Source of the DNA: Lachnospiraceae bacterium
GTDB taxonomy: Bacteria; Bacillota; Clostridia; Lachnospirales; Lachnospiraceae
DNA length: 64,000 nucleotides
Assembly (NCBI GenBank): GCA_017617545.1
Contig: JAFZVZ010000006.1
Span: 122,568 to 186,567 of the forward strand
Direction: 5' to 3'
Part shown: positions 34,975 to 44,479 of the stretch, one piece after another
Position numbering within the stretch: the first letter of the stretch is position 1
Layout of the letters: each line of letters starts with the position of its first letter
Notes under the pieces: generated by a model
Databases searched by the model: none
Told to the model about the DNA's origin: nothing
What the model saw: the letters and a program-made list of their open reading frames with translations, nothing else
Position numbers and translations under genes: made by a program

Positions 34975-35055
34975 ATGTCATTTGTTCAAGGTTATTTTAA
35001 CCCAAAAATGTCATTTGTTCAATATTTTGTTTTTGATATTTTGTCATTTCTTCAT
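34975..35055. repeat. 33-bp-period direct repeats upstream of ATPase copy 1
   Basis: Core ATGTCATTTGTTCAA at 34975-34989 and 35008-35022, and the variant TTGTCATTTCTTCAT at 35041-35055: three copies, each exactly 33 bp apart. Copy 1 lies at the expected transcription start and copy 2 supplies the -35. The rest of the gap 34943-35234 shows no gene. Confidence 0.8.
34994..35022 (-). promoter_or_regulatory. Promoter of ATPase copy 1
   Basis: Minus strand TTGAAC (35017-35022, inside the second repeat), 17-nt spacer, TAAAAT (34994-34999). A protein bound to the repeats would block or adjust transcription. Confidence 0.6.
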
Positions 35056-35234
35056 AATTATGGGGACTCTACACCCCCTGTCGGGCATCTACCTTCAAAC
35101 GGTGTAAGCGAGGTGTAAATCATACATCCGGGACTTCTAAAACAGCTGTCTATTCCCGTCACAGCACAATCTCGTAGTACAAGTAATCCCCTGTGAACGC
35201 GCTCTCCGTCGCATTTTCCTGAATTCCGGCGTTT

Positions 35235-36155
35235 TCATAGCAGCTTCCTCTCTTCCATTTTCCGGAGCCAGTTCGTCAGCCAGTACAGCTGCCCGTCGAT
35301 GAAGGCTTCGTCGATGCAGTCCACACCGTAAACTTCGAGAATCGTGGCCTGCAGCTGATAGTGCCGGATCGCCACCCAGTACGGGAATGAGCGAATCTCC
35401 TCGCGGCTTAGAGCGTGATGCGCCGAGTAGCCGGTGAGAAACGCCTGGTACACTTCCAGCGTCTCCTCGATGTCTTCCGGCTTCAGCCGAAAATAATCCG
35501 TCATGTCGCACATGGTCATGACATCAAACATAAGCGGCGCCCGGCAGACGGTATCAAAATCCACGAGGAAAATATCGCCGCTCTCATTTTGCAAGAGGTT
35601 CCCTCTGTGAAGATCGCCGTGGCAAATGCCGCACGGGCAATCCTTAACCTTCTCCCACAGCCGCGCCCCCAGCGCTTCGTACTCGGCGATGCGGGGATAG
35701 TTCTTCTGACGGAGGAACCCAAGGTAGCGGTCTACGAAGAACTCCCTGCCGTGCGCGATCGGTTCCGCGGAATACTTCGCCATAAGCCCGTGAAATCTTC
35801 CGACCAGGTCCCCGACTTCCGTCGCGCATCGCGCGAGCTCCGGCTCGTCCCCGGCGATGAATTCCATGAGAACGATCAGTTTCTTCTCACCGTCATCTTC
35901 GACTTCGGAAAATGCCTCTCCGCTTTCGGTCAGGACGATCTTCGGGACGGGGAAGTCATTTGCCGCGAGATATCTCATGATGGAGAGCGACTGTTTTGCA
36001 GTATCAAAAAAAGCGGGACCGATAACCTTCAGCAGGTTCTTTTCCTTCCCGTTGACAACATATGTATGGCTGCCGCCCTCTCGCAGAAACTCCAGTGAAG
36101 CGGATTCAATTCCGTATTGCGTTGCGAGAATTTTCTGCAGTGTTCTCTCGTCCAT
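35235..36155 (-). CDS. APH/CotS-like phosphotransferase
   Basis: A 306-residue protein of the aminoglycoside phosphotransferase/choline kinase fold. The catalytic loop HGDLHRGNLL and the metal-binding IFLVDFDT are intact, and the N-terminal nucleotide-binding region (LREGGSHTYVV...LLKVIG) is present. Such enzymes phosphorylate small molecules (antibiotics, homoserine, sugars) or serve in spore coats; the substrate cannot be told. GGGGGAAG precedes the ATG. Confidence 0.83.
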   Translation of the reverse strand: MDERTLQKILATQYGIESASLEFLREGGSHTYVVNGKEKNLLKVIGPAFFDTAKQSLSIMRYLAANDFPVPKIVLTESGEAFSEVEDDGEKKLIVLMEFIAGDEPELARCATEVGDLVGRFHGLMAKYSAEPIAHGREFFVDRYLGFLRQKNYPRIAEYEALGARLWEKVKDCPCGICHGDLHRGNLLQNESGDIFLVDFDTVCRAPLMFDVMTMCDMTDYFRLKPEDIEETLEVYQAFLTGYSAHHALSREEIRSFPYWVAIRHYQLQATILEVYGVDCIDEAFIDGQLYWLTNWLRKMEERKLL

Positions 36156-36232
36156 TAATTACTTCCCCCATTTCACCGGCATTTATAACGAGTATTATAT
36201 CATAGCAACAGCCGTATGAAAACCTTATTACG

Positions 36233-36262
36233 AAAGAGAAGACCGCCTTTCGGCGGCCTTCC
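36233..36262 (-). terminator. Terminator of the XRE regulator gene
   Basis: CCGCC-TTTC-GGCGG hairpin (36243-36256 core) followed on the minus strand by a T/C-rich tail. Confidence 0.65.
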
Positions 36263-36293
36263 GATCGTTTCCATATCATTTCACGTTATATTT

Positions 36294-37379
36294 TCACTCC
36301 CCCCGAAGCGACTTCTCCACATTCCGGAACCGCTCCGTCTCACGGATAATGTCAAAACGCTTATGCATCATGAAGCTGAGGAGCGCTTCTCTCTCGGTGC
36401 CGGTGTAATTCTTGGCGTTGTCTGCCAATCGATACGTTTTACCGCGCATCAGTACGGATGTATAAGGAACCTCATCCGGTAAGGTATCAATCTTAACAGC
36501 AGCGTCCCGGGCTGCCTCAAGATGCGTAAGCGCAAGCTCCGTATCTCCTTCCGCGCATGCAAGTTTGGCGATATAATTATGGTTCCACATGATATTCCAG
36601 GAATGCATTGCCGGATTCCCGTCAAAAATCAGCTCAGTCAGTGCAATTCCCTTCCCGAGAATGGCAATCCGCTCCCGGTTGGTCAGTGTTTCATCCTCGC
36701 AGAATTTGTCTGAGTAGGATTCAATCGCCATATTCATTTCAAAATATAAATCTTCAAAATAATCGCGGCAGTAAGAACGGAACTTCTCCCCGGTATAGAT
36801 GTTCAGCAGATAACTCTCGCGGCAATCATCCATGCTCGGCAGCGTCTCCGCGATCGCGGCAGCCTCATCCCGCCTTTCAAGCCAAAGGCAGTTCCACATC
36901 TTGGCGATTGTGGCTTTCTTACACTGCTCGGGGTCGGTACATTCGTTCAAAACCCTGTCTATGAGGCCTTCCGCCTCCAGCAGATTCTTATGCCACGTTT
37001 CATCGCCTTCCGAATTGGCAAACTGCAGATCGCTGATTAGAGCAAGAATCAGCTCATAGTTGTTCGGATACCTCTTGACGGCTTCCCGTAGCATTTTATA
37101 GCTCTTGACCACTTCCCCGGAATTTCGTAATTCCTTCCGCCGGCTCAGAATATCCTCAATGTCGCTCTCATCTTTGATGGCTTCCATCCCCATCATCTCA
37201 TCCAGAGTGACGCCGAAATAAAGCGCAATGGTCGGCAACAGCTCGATGTCCGGATACGTGGAACCGTTCTCCCAGCGGCTCACCGCCTGGTCGGACACGC
37301 CCAGCACCTCGGCGAGCTGCTCCTGCGTGATTTTCCTCTGTTTTCTGTACTTTTTTATGTTACTTCCGATTGCTATCAT
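36294..37379 (-). CDS. XRE-family regulator with TPR-like C-terminal domain
   Basis: A 361-residue protein. Residues 5-60 are a helix-turn-helix of the XRE class (ITQEQLAEVLGVSDQAVSRW). The remaining 300 residues are helical and look like tetratricopeptide repeats (KMLREAVKRYPNNYELILAL, TELALTHLEAARDAA), a layout common in Firmicutes regulators that sense peptides or proteins. No small peptide gene is evident next to it. GGAGG precedes the ATG. It is the last gene before the M1-peptidase lipoprotein and has its own terminator. Confidence 0.85.
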   Translation of the reverse strand: MIAIGSNIKKYRKQRKITQEQLAEVLGVSDQAVSRWENGSTYPDIELLPTIALYFGVTLDEMMGMEAIKDESDIEDILSRRKELRNSGEVVKSYKMLREAVKRYPNNYELILALISDLQFANSEGDETWHKNLLEAEGLIDRVLNECTDPEQCKKATIAKMWNCLWLERRDEAAAIAETLPSMDDCRESYLLNIYTGEKFRSYCRDYFEDLYFEMNMAIESYSDKFCEDETLTNRERIAILGKGIALTELIFDGNPAMHSWNIMWNHNYIAKLACAEGDTELALTHLEAARDAAVKIDTLPDEVPYTSVLMRGKTYRLADNAKNYTGTEREALLSFMMHKRFDIIRETERFRNVEKSLRGE

Positions 37380-37488
37380 TTCAAAAACCTCCGTTATTTA
37401 TTCGAAGCTTCTGAACTGATTTTACATCATTTTTCGGAAAATGCCACACCTCATTAGTTGAGAATAAGTCAAACAGAGTGAGATTTTT

Positions 37489-37521
37489 CCAAAAAAGAAA
37501 AGCACCCTCCGAAGAGGGTGC
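37489..37521 (-). terminator. Terminator of M1-peptidase lipoprotein gene 1
   Basis: GCACCCTC/GAGGGTGC stem closed by a TTCG tetraloop (minus strand), followed by a T-run. Confidence 0.88.
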
Positions 37522-37533
37522 CTCATCAAATCC

Positions 37534-39309
37534 TTATTTTGCTCTGTCCAGGTCGAACATGTTGTTAATCAGCTTGTTCAGGTTCTCATTGTCATGGCCC
37601 GCATACTCGTAAAGGACCTCGAAGAACCGTGCGGTTGTGGAGTTCGTAAACGCGTTCCGTCTCACGTATTCTCGAAGCACCGACTGGAACTCATCGTGGC
37701 CGAGGATCTCCTCCATCTGGTAGAGGGTCGTCTGGCCTTCCTGATAGATCGCCGAGATGTAATCCGAGTCCTCCTTGAATTCGTAGTAGGACTGGTTCAA
37801 CGGGATCATTCCTCGCTGCATCATATATTTCAGCTGCGTGACATCACAGAGATCGGTGATCTGCCGGCTGTGTCTCATCAGGGAGATCGGCTTTTCGCCC
37901 TTGCCGCTCTTCGCCCAAAGATACTCCTCGTAGATCAGCTCGGTGTAGGATGTGATCGACTCATCGAGCCACGGCTCCATACCGGAATTGCTTCCGACGA
38001 TGCCCATGAACCACTGGTGTCCGATCTCATGTGCGACGCAGGTGGTGAGCTGCTCGAAGGAAGGCGTAAAATCCTTCGCATCCGGTTCCTTGTCAACCTG
38101 CATATCATCCGAATAATTGAAAACACCGATCGGATAGATCTCTTCGTCGGTAATGATGATCATGTTCGGGTACTCCATACCGCCGGCGTCGATCTTCGCG
38201 ATCACGATGTCAAGCTCGTCGTACGGATACCGGCCGAGTGCATCTCCGAACGCCGCCAGGGAATCCCTCGCAGCATCCATGGTTGCGGTAACGGCATCGG
38301 ACATGTCAACCTTGATCGGCGAATCCACCGACCAGATGGTCTCCGAATCCAGCTTCCTGTTGTACATCAATTTTACGTGAACGCCGTCATAGTCGGCCTC
38401 GTGCACGACGAACCGGTCCGATGCGGAAAATACAAAGTCTCTCACGCAGGGGGCCTTCAGCGTATAAACGATCGTGTTCCTCTCCTCCTTCTTCTCCGAT
38501 TCCGTTCCCGTCGTGGCAACGAGGTATCCCTTCGGTACCGTGAGGCGCACATCATAGTTTGAAACCTCGGAGTAGAAGCATTCGCCGCAGTTATAGAAGC
38601 TCTCGTGCGACCAGCCGTCCTTGTCGTACTCCGCAAGGATCGGATAGAAGTTTGTGACGTTGTAAACATTCTCATAAACGCCGTAGCGGTCCGCCACCGT
38701 CGGGATCTTCGCCGTAAAATCATACGTGAGCGTCATCGTCTCACCGGGTGCGAGCGGCGTCTTCAGCTTCAGCCAGACAACGGAAACATCCTTGTCCCGC
38801 TCTGCATCGAGTGTCCCTTCGTTGCGGCTGTCAGTCACATTCGTGATCTCGGTCAGCGCGCCGATCGGAGTGAATCTATCCGGGTCATAGCCGGCCGTCT
38901 TCGCGTCGATGAACAGGCTCGAGTAATCCCGCAGGCAGAGCTCGTTCCAGGCATCCTCCGAATCGTTATAGAACGTAAATACGACATGGCCTCCGACCGT
39001 TCTGTTCTCCGGATCCAGCTGAAGGTCCATATCGTAGTGGTACAGCTCTCTCTCCGGGAAGCGAATGTCGCAGCCCTTCTCCGGCCACGGCCCTACCGTC
39101 GGCGTAGGCGTCGGCGTGTTCGTCGGTGTCGGTGTCGGCTCCTCCGTCGGAGTTGCGGTAGCTGTCGGCTTCGCCTCCTCGGTCGGCGCGGACGTCGGTG
39201 TTGCCTTTGTTTCGTTCTTCTTCGTGTCTTTCTCTGTCCCGCACGCTGCCATTGTGACAACCATCGCAAGGATCAGAAGCAAAGACAGCAGTTTCTTTCC
39301 TCGTTTCAC
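37534..39309 (-). CDS. M1-family metallopeptidase lipoprotein, paralogue 1
   Basis: A predicted 591-residue extracellular aminopeptidase-like lipoprotein. Signal peptide with lipobox MAAC, a Thr/Pro/Glu-rich stalk (TPTEEPTPTPTNTPTPTPT), then the M1 N-terminal beta domain and the catalytic domain: GGMEYP in the exopeptidase-motif position and HEIGHQW with the second Glu in WLDESITSYTE (HExxH-18-E). All zinc ligands are kept. Translation probably starts at GTG 39309, which alone gives a proper signal peptide after GGGGG. The paralogue is at 54652-56481. It likely trims peptides outside the cell that feed transporters such as Opp. Confidence 0.85.
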   Translation of the reverse strand: MKRGKKLLSLLLILAMVVTMAACGTEKDTKKNETKATPTSAPTEEAKPTATATPTEEPTPTPTNTPTPTPTVGPWPEKGCDIRFPERELYHYDMDLQLDPENRTVGGHVVFTFYNDSEDAWNELCLRDYSSLFIDAKTAGYDPDRFTPIGALTEITNVTDSRNEGTLDAERDKDVSVVWLKLKTPLAPGETMTLTYDFTAKIPTVADRYGVYENVYNVTNFYPILAEYDKDGWSHESFYNCGECFYSEVSNYDVRLTVPKGYLVATTGTESEKKEERNTIVYTLKAPCVRDFVFSASDRFVVHEADYDGVHVKLMYNRKLDSETIWSVDSPIKVDMSDAVTATMDAARDSLAAFGDALGRYPYDELDIVIAKIDAGGMEYPNMIIITDEEIYPIGVFNYSDDMQVDKEPDAKDFTPSFEQLTTCVAHEIGHQWFMGIVGSNSGMEPWLDESITSYTELIYEEYLWAKSGKGEKPISLMRHSRQITDLCDVTQLKYMMQRGMIPLNQSYYEFKEDSDYISAIYQEGQTTLYQMEEILGHDEFQSVLREYVRRNAFTNSTTARFFEVLYEYAGHDNENLNKLINNMFDLDRAK

Positions 39310-39367
39310 AGTACTATGTCCCCCTTCATATAGCCCGTCACAGCGGGCATTTTTACGTACGGGCACT

Positions 39368-39376
39368 AGTATACCA
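39368..39376 (-). promoter_or_regulatory. Extended -10 promoter of M1-peptidase lipoprotein gene 1
   Basis: TGGTATACT on the minus strand with no clear -35; about 50 nt before the GTG start. Confidence 0.5.
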
Positions 39377-39459
39377 CGGGAAAGCCGCCAATCATTGACG
39401 AAACTATGAAAAAACAATGAATTCACCGCCCGACAGTAGTTACCTGCCATTTCGGCTCA

Positions 39460-40311
39460 TTATTCGAAAAATAACCGGCGGCACAGCTCCTCAGCGCTCT
39501 TTTTGTAAATGATATAGCTGTTGATCACGGGCGTGCGGAAATCCAGCAGCGGGATCTCGCGAAGCTCACCGCGCGCGATGTACGGCTCCGCCATATCCTT
39601 CGGCAGGAACGTGTATGTGTCCTGGTGCAGAAGGAACGGAACGATCTTCATACAGTCGTCGATCTCCAGCTCGAACTGATGAAAGCGCGGGAACAGCTTG
39701 CGGATGTACTGGCCGACCTCCTGCAGCGCGAAATTGCACATCAGATAGTTCACGCCCGTCAGCTGCTGCTCCGTGATGCCGTCCCGGTACGTCTCGTTGC
39801 CCGCGTCCGTCACGAGCACGAGCGCGTCCTGCTTGTACAGCTCCGAGTGGTACTTTGACTTGTTGAGCGGCAGGTAGGTGAACACGACGTCGAGCATGTC
39901 GGACTGCAGCTGCTCCAACAGATGGCTCGTGACACCGATCGAGATGCGCAGCGAATCACGCGGATGATCCTTGCGATACTGCAGGATCCGCGGCGCGAGA
40001 TGGCCCTCATAGATCGAGTCGGCGCTGCCGATGCGCAGGTAGTTGTCAAAGCGCTGAGCGGCGGTGATCTCCGCAAGCGACGACTCGGTCAGGGCGATGA
40101 CATTGTCCGCATAGACGCGGAACCGCTCGCCCTCGCGCGTCAGCTCGACCTTGCGGTTCGTCCGCTCAAACAGGTTCACCCCGAGCTCCCGTTCCAGCTC
40201 CGCGATGCGGTTCGTCACAGTCGACTGCGCGACGAAGAGCTGCCCCGCGGCGCGGGTGTAATTTTTCGTGTTCGCGAGAACGAGAAATGTTCTCAAACCT
40301 TCCATATCCAT
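39460..40311 (-). CDS. LysR-family regulator, divergent from the citrate/isopropylmalate synthase-like gene
   Basis: A 283-residue LysR-type regulator: N-terminal helix-turn-helix (NTKNYTRAAGQLF, then AQSTVTNRIAELERELG) and a substrate-binding domain. ATG 40311 follows GGGAGG. It is divergent from the Re-citrate synthase-like gene with an inverted repeat between them, the classical arrangement in which a LysR protein controls its neighbour and itself, in the manner of CitR or other LysR activators of acyl-transfer enzymes. Confidence 0.9.
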   Translation of the reverse strand: MDMEGLRTFLVLANTKNYTRAAGQLFVAQSTVTNRIAELERELGVNLFERTNRKVELTREGERFRVYADNVIALTESSLAEITAAQRFDNYLRIGSADSIYEGHLAPRILQYRKDHPRDSLRISIGVTSHLLEQLQSDMLDVVFTYLPLNKSKYHSELYKQDALVLVTDAGNETYRDGITEQQLTGVNYLMCNFALQEVGQYIRKLFPRFHQFELEIDDCMKIVPFLLHQDTYTFLPKDMAEPYIARGELREIPLLDFRTPVINSYIIYKKSAEELCRRLFFE

Positions 40312-40406
40312 GGCATTCCTCCCTTGCGGCCTCCCCTCGCGGACGGACAAAAACGCTGCCGTTGTATTCCGAATCCGGGCACGCCGCCTTTCATCAATTC
40401 ACATTT

Positions 40407-40463
40407 CGAATAATTGTTATCGGATTTATTCGCTTTACAAATAGTATAGCAGGTGCATATACT
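40407..40463 (+). promoter_or_regulatory. LysR operator and promoter of the synthase-like gene
   Basis: CGAATAA (40407-40413) and TTATTCG (40426-40432) form an inverted repeat with 12-bp spacing, with ATAATTGTTAT in its centre. TTTACA (40434-40439), 18-nt spacer and TATACT (40458-40463) follow directly, so the palindrome abuts the -35, fitting activation by the divergent LysR protein. Confidence 0.65.
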
Positions 40464-40500
40464 GTTGGCAATTCAAATTTTACGAAACGAGGTACCGACA

Positions 40501-41865
40501 ATGAGAGATATCTGCCTCAGCAACAAAACCTACAAACTCGAGCAGGATCCGTACATGTACCAGCTTCAGGACGTGGCGGAGCCCGAGCTCTTCCGGGAGA
40601 TCTACCCGTACACCGAGACGCCGAAGATCCCGTTCAACTATCGACGCGTCCCGGAAAATATGCCCAAGGACATCTACCTGACCGACACGTCGTTCCGCGA
40701 CGGCCAGCAGTCGCGCGCGCCGTACACGACCGACCAGATGGTGCATATCTACAAGCTGCTGCACAAGCTCGGCGGCCCGAACGGCATGATCCGCCAGACA
40801 GAATTTTTCGTGTACTCCGAGAAGGACCGCGAGGCCGTGCGCCGCTGCCTCGACTTAGGGTTTGATTTCCCGGAGATCACGACGTGGATCCGCGCGTCCA
40901 AACAGGACTTCGAACTCGCGAAGTCCCTGGGGATCAAGGAGACCGGCATCCTCGTCAGCTGTTCGGACTATCATATCTTTCGGAAAATGAACCTGACCCG
41001 ACGCGAGGCGATGGACCGCTACCTCGGCATCGTGTCCGACTGCATCGAGGCCGGACTGCGCCCGCGCTGTCATTTTGAGGATATCACGAGGGCCGATTTC
41101 TACGGCTTCGTCGTGCCGTTCGCGAACAAGCTCATGGAGCTGTCCCGTGAGAGCGGCATCCCTGTGAAGATCCGTGCCTGCGACACGATGGGCTACGGCG
41201 TTCCGTACCCCGGAGCGGCACTTCCCCGCAGCGTTTCCGGCATCATCTACGGCCTGCAGCACCACGCGGACGTTCCCTCGGAGATGCTCGAGTGGCACGG
41301 CCACAACGACTTCTACAAAGGTGTCGTCAACGCCGCGACCGCGTGGATGTACGGCGCCGGCGCGGTGAACTGCTCCCTGCTCGGGATCGGCGAGCGCACG
41401 GGCAACATCCCGCTCGAGGCGATGGTCTTCGAGTACGCGTCGCTGCGCGGCACGCTCAACGGCATGGACACGCGCGCGATCACCGAGATCGCCGAATACC
41501 TCGAGAAGGAGACCGGCTACGAGATCCCTCCGATGACACCGTTCGTGGGGCGCTGCTTCAACTTGACGCGCGCCGGGATCCACGCCGACGGCATGATGAA
41601 GGACCCCGAGATCTACAACATCTTCGACACCGAAGCGCTGCTCGGGCGCGCTCCGAAGGTCGCGATCTCCGCAACCTCGGGCGTTGCCGGCGTCGCCTAC
41701 CGCGTCAACGAGTACCGCTCCTCGATCGGCGAGGCGCCGCTGCCGAAGACGTCCCCGGTGATCCGTCAGATCTACGATTGGGTGTGCTCCGAGTACGACA
41801 ACGGCCGCATCACCGTGATCACCGACGAGGAACTGATGAGCAAATATCACGCCTGCGAGGGCTGA
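40501..41865 (+). CDS. HMGL/DRE-TIM family acyl transferase (Re-citrate synthase or isopropylmalate synthase-like)
   Basis: A 454-residue DRE-TIM metallolyase. The metal and catalytic signature TDTSFRDGQQSRAPYT is at about residues 61-76 and the second motif HGHNDFYKGVVNAA near 266, with GIGERTGN after it. The length, and lack of the LeuA C-terminal regulatory domain, fit the clostridial Re-citrate synthase or short isopropylmalate synthase-like group, condensing acetyl-CoA with oxaloacetate or a related 2-oxo acid. The two cannot be told apart with certainty here. No leuB, leuC or citrate-cycle gene is next to it. GAGGT precedes the ATG. Confidence 0.75.
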   Translation: MRDICLSNKTYKLEQDPYMYQLQDVAEPELFREIYPYTETPKIPFNYRRVPENMPKDIYLTDTSFRDGQQSRAPYTTDQMVHIYKLLHKLGGPNGMIRQTEFFVYSEKDREAVRRCLDLGFDFPEITTWIRASKQDFELAKSLGIKETGILVSCSDYHIFRKMNLTRREAMDRYLGIVSDCIEAGLRPRCHFEDITRADFYGFVVPFANKLMELSRESGIPVKIRACDTMGYGVPYPGAALPRSVSGIIYGLQHHADVPSEMLEWHGHNDFYKGVVNAATAWMYGAGAVNCSLLGIGERTGNIPLEAMVFEYASLRGTLNGMDTRAITEIAEYLEKETGYEIPPMTPFVGRCFNLTRAGIHADGMMKDPEIYNIFDTEALLGRAPKVAISATSGVAGVAYRVNEYRSSIGEAPLPKTSPVIRQIYDWVCSEYDNGRITVITDEELMSKYHACEG

Positions 41866-41985
41866 ATTCCATAACATAGTCAATGGAAGAATGCAACATT
41901 TTCCATTTATTCCCGCGGAAAATTCTCCTAAACTAAAGAAAAGCACCGGATCATCCGGCGCGATCTTACTGCGAGGAGAGCATTC

Positions 41986-43725
41986 ATGAAAACATTGTGG
42001 AAGCTGACCAGGGAAGCCGCCCGCTACAAAGGGCTGTATGTGATCGCAATTCTGTCCACCTTCGGACTGACGCTCGTCAACCTGACCGCGCCGAAGGTGC
42101 TGTCCTCCATGACAGGCATCGTGGAGAAGGGCGTCGACAAGCCTGCGCTCACGTCCATCCGGCATCTCGCCTTTCTGCTGCTGGGGCTGTATCTTCTGCG
42201 GGTGCTGTTCCGTTTCCTGAGCAACTACCTTGCGCACAGGGCCGCGTGGTACCTTGTCGGTGACCTGCGAAGCCGTCTGTACGACAAGCTGCAGTGCCTG
42301 GACCTGAGCTTCTTCCACGACAAGCAGACCGGTGATCTGATGAGCCGTGTCGTCAACGACACGAGAGATTTTGAGCTTCTCTACGCTCACATGATCCCCG
42401 ACATCATCACGAACCTCGTCACCTTCGTCGGCGTGCTCGTGATCCTTCTCACGATCAACTGGAAGCTGGCGCTGATCACCTGCTTCCCGATCCCGTTGAT
42501 CCTGATCTCCGGCGTGATCTTCGCCAAGATCGTGCGCCCGTTCTTCCGCGCTTCGCAGAAGGTCATGGGCGAGCTGAACGCGCAGCTGCAGGACAGCCTC
42601 TCAGGTCTCCATGAGATCCAGGCCTTCGGCCAGGAGGAGTACGAGGGCACGCGCGTCCGCAACAAGAGCATGGAGCAGGTTGTGGCCATGCTGCGGGCAC
42701 TCCGCGCGAGCGCGATCTTCCACCCCTGCGTGGAGCTTCTCTCCTCGCTCGGCACGGTTCTCGTCGTCTTCTTCGGAGGACTTCTCGCATACAAGCAGCA
42801 GCTCTCGGTGGCGGACATCGTCGCCTTCGTGCTGTATCTCGGCCTGTTCTACGCGCCGGTCTCCGGCCTCGCCAACCTTCTTGAGAGCCTGCAGCAGTCG
42901 CTCGCGGGCGCTGAGCGTGTGACGCTGATCCTCGAGACGCCGTCCGCCATTCAGAACGCGCCGGACGCGAAGCCCCTGACCGACGTCAAAGGCGCTCTGT
43001 GCTTCGACGACGTAACCTTCCACTATGACAACAAGGTGCCGGTTCTGAAGCACGTTTCATTTTCCTGCGATCCCGGCATGATGGTCGCTCTCGTCGGTCC
43101 CACCGGCGTCGGCAAGACGACCGCCACGCAGCTGATCTCGCGCTTCTACGACCCCATCGAGGGCCGGATCCTGATCGACGGACAGGACATCAAAAAGGTT
43201 ACTCTCGAGAGCCTGCGCCACAACATTTCCCCCGTACTTCAGGATACCTTCCTCTTCAATGGCACGATCGCGGAAAATATAGGCTACGCCCGTCCGGACG
43301 CGACCCTCGAGGAGATCGAGGCGGCCGCCAAGGCAGCCCACATCCACGAGGATATCCTACACATGCCCGACCAGTACGAGACGCAGGTCGGTGAACGCGG
43401 TCTCCGCCTCTCCGGAGGACAAAAACAGCGCGTCGCCATCGCGCGCGCTATTTTACGTAACAGTCCCATTATCGTGCTGGATGAAGCTACGGCTTCCGTG
43501 GACGTTGCCACGGAGAAGCAGATCCAGAAGGCCATCAACTCCCTCGCGGGCAGACGCACGATCATCGCGATCGCCCATCGCCTGTCCACCATCATGAACG
43601 CCGACCTGATCCTCGTCATCCACGACGGAGAGATCGCTGAGCGCGGAACGCACGCCGAGCTGATGGAGAAGAAGGGAATTTACTACAACATGCAGAAAGC
43701 CCAGCTGACGGACAGCGCCGACTGA
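41986..43725 (+). CDS. ABC exporter, half-transporter (MsbA/MdlB type)
   Basis: A 579-residue fusion of an exporter-type membrane domain (six helices, residues 1-310, ABC_membrane family) and an ATPase with Walker A GPTGVGKTT, Q-loop SPVLQDTFLF, signature LSGGQKQRVAIARA, Walker B IIVLDEATASVD and the H-loop AHRLST. It probably works as a homodimer exporting lipids or drugs; no partner gene is adjacent. GCGAGGAG precedes the ATG. A 13-bp GC-rich hairpin (CCGGATCATCCGG) lies at 41946-41958 just before the ribosome binding site. Confidence 0.9.
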   Translation: MKTLWKLTREAARYKGLYVIAILSTFGLTLVNLTAPKVLSSMTGIVEKGVDKPALTSIRHLAFLLLGLYLLRVLFRFLSNYLAHRAAWYLVGDLRSRLYDKLQCLDLSFFHDKQTGDLMSRVVNDTRDFELLYAHMIPDIITNLVTFVGVLVILLTINWKLALITCFPIPLILISGVIFAKIVRPFFRASQKVMGELNAQLQDSLSGLHEIQAFGQEEYEGTRVRNKSMEQVVAMLRALRASAIFHPCVELLSSLGTVLVVFFGGLLAYKQQLSVADIVAFVLYLGLFYAPVSGLANLLESLQQSLAGAERVTLILETPSAIQNAPDAKPLTDVKGALCFDDVTFHYDNKVPVLKHVSFSCDPGMMVALVGPTGVGKTTATQLISRFYDPIEGRILIDGQDIKKVTLESLRHNISPVLQDTFLFNGTIAENIGYARPDATLEEIEAAAKAAHIHEDILHMPDQYETQVGERGLRLSGGQKQRVAIARAILRNSPIIVLDEATASVDVATEKQIQKAINSLAGRRTIIAIAHRLSTIMNADLILVIHDGEIAERGTHAELMEKKGIYYNMQKAQLTDSAD

Positions 43726-43739
43726 CGCAATCGCGTCAA

Positions 43740-44393
43740 TCACTTCTTGCCCGTCAGATAGTACACCGCGAGCGCCGTCCTGTGGGACAGCCCCTCCTTG
43801 GCCAGAATTCCGGTAATGTAGTTCTTCACCGTGCCCTCGGAGATAAAGAGTTTCCCCGCGATCTCCTTGTTGGAGAGACCCTCGGCAACAGCCTTGATGA
43901 TCTCCATCTCGCGCGGCGAATACTCCGAGGCATCGAAGCCCGCTGCGGCGCCGCTCACGGTTGTATCGTTCGAATTGCCCGCGCTCCCCGCGAGCGAATT
44001 GAGCACGTTCTCGTCCATGACGCCGGTCCCGTAGTAGACCGACTTGATCATCTGTTTTAAGTGCTCGGGCGTGTGGTTTTTGATCAGGTATCCCTTCGCA
44101 CCGTTGCGAAGTGCCTGCCGCACAAGCTCGTCATCGTCAAATGTCGTCAGAATGAGCACCTTCCCAAGGTTCCGCTCCACTATGATCTTCGTCGCCTCAA
44201 TCCCGTCCATCACAGGCATTTGAATGTCCATGAGGAAAATGTCGGGCGCCTCTTTCTCGGCGAGTTCAATCGCCTCTTTGCCCGTTGCCGCCGTGCCGAG
44301 CACCTCAAAGTCATCATCCACATCGAGGATGATCCTCATACCGTCCCGCACAAAATCACTGTCGTCAGCAATGATGATCTTTATCTTGTCCAT
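43740..44393 (-). CDS. NarL/LuxR-type response regulator (LnrK/LiaR-like)
   Basis: A 217-residue response regulator: receiver domain with phosphoacceptor D56 in IFLMDIQMPVMDG, then a LuxR-type helix-turn-helix (YSPREMEIIKAVAEGLSNKEIA). It is the last gene of a minus-strand operon: ATPase, two permeases, kinase, regulator. Convergent with the ABC exporter gene, with only 14 bp between the stops. It probably activates its own operon in response to a membrane-active compound. Confidence 0.92.
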   Translation of the reverse strand: MDKIKIIIADDSDFVRDGMRIILDVDDDFEVLGTAATGKEAIELAEKEAPDIFLMDIQMPVMDGIEATKIIVERNLGKVLILTTFDDDELVRQALRNGAKGYLIKNHTPEHLKQMIKSVYYGTGVMDENVLNSLAGSAGNSNDTTVSGAAAGFDASEYSPREMEIIKAVAEGLSNKEIAGKLFISEGTVKNYITGILAKEGLSHRTALAVYYLTGKK

Positions 44394-44479
44394 AGCTCTG
44401 TCCTCATTCTATCCGGTTTATCTTATCAGCGGGTTCTCCGTCTTCGCCTTCTTATCTTCCGACATAACCCTGTCTGCGC

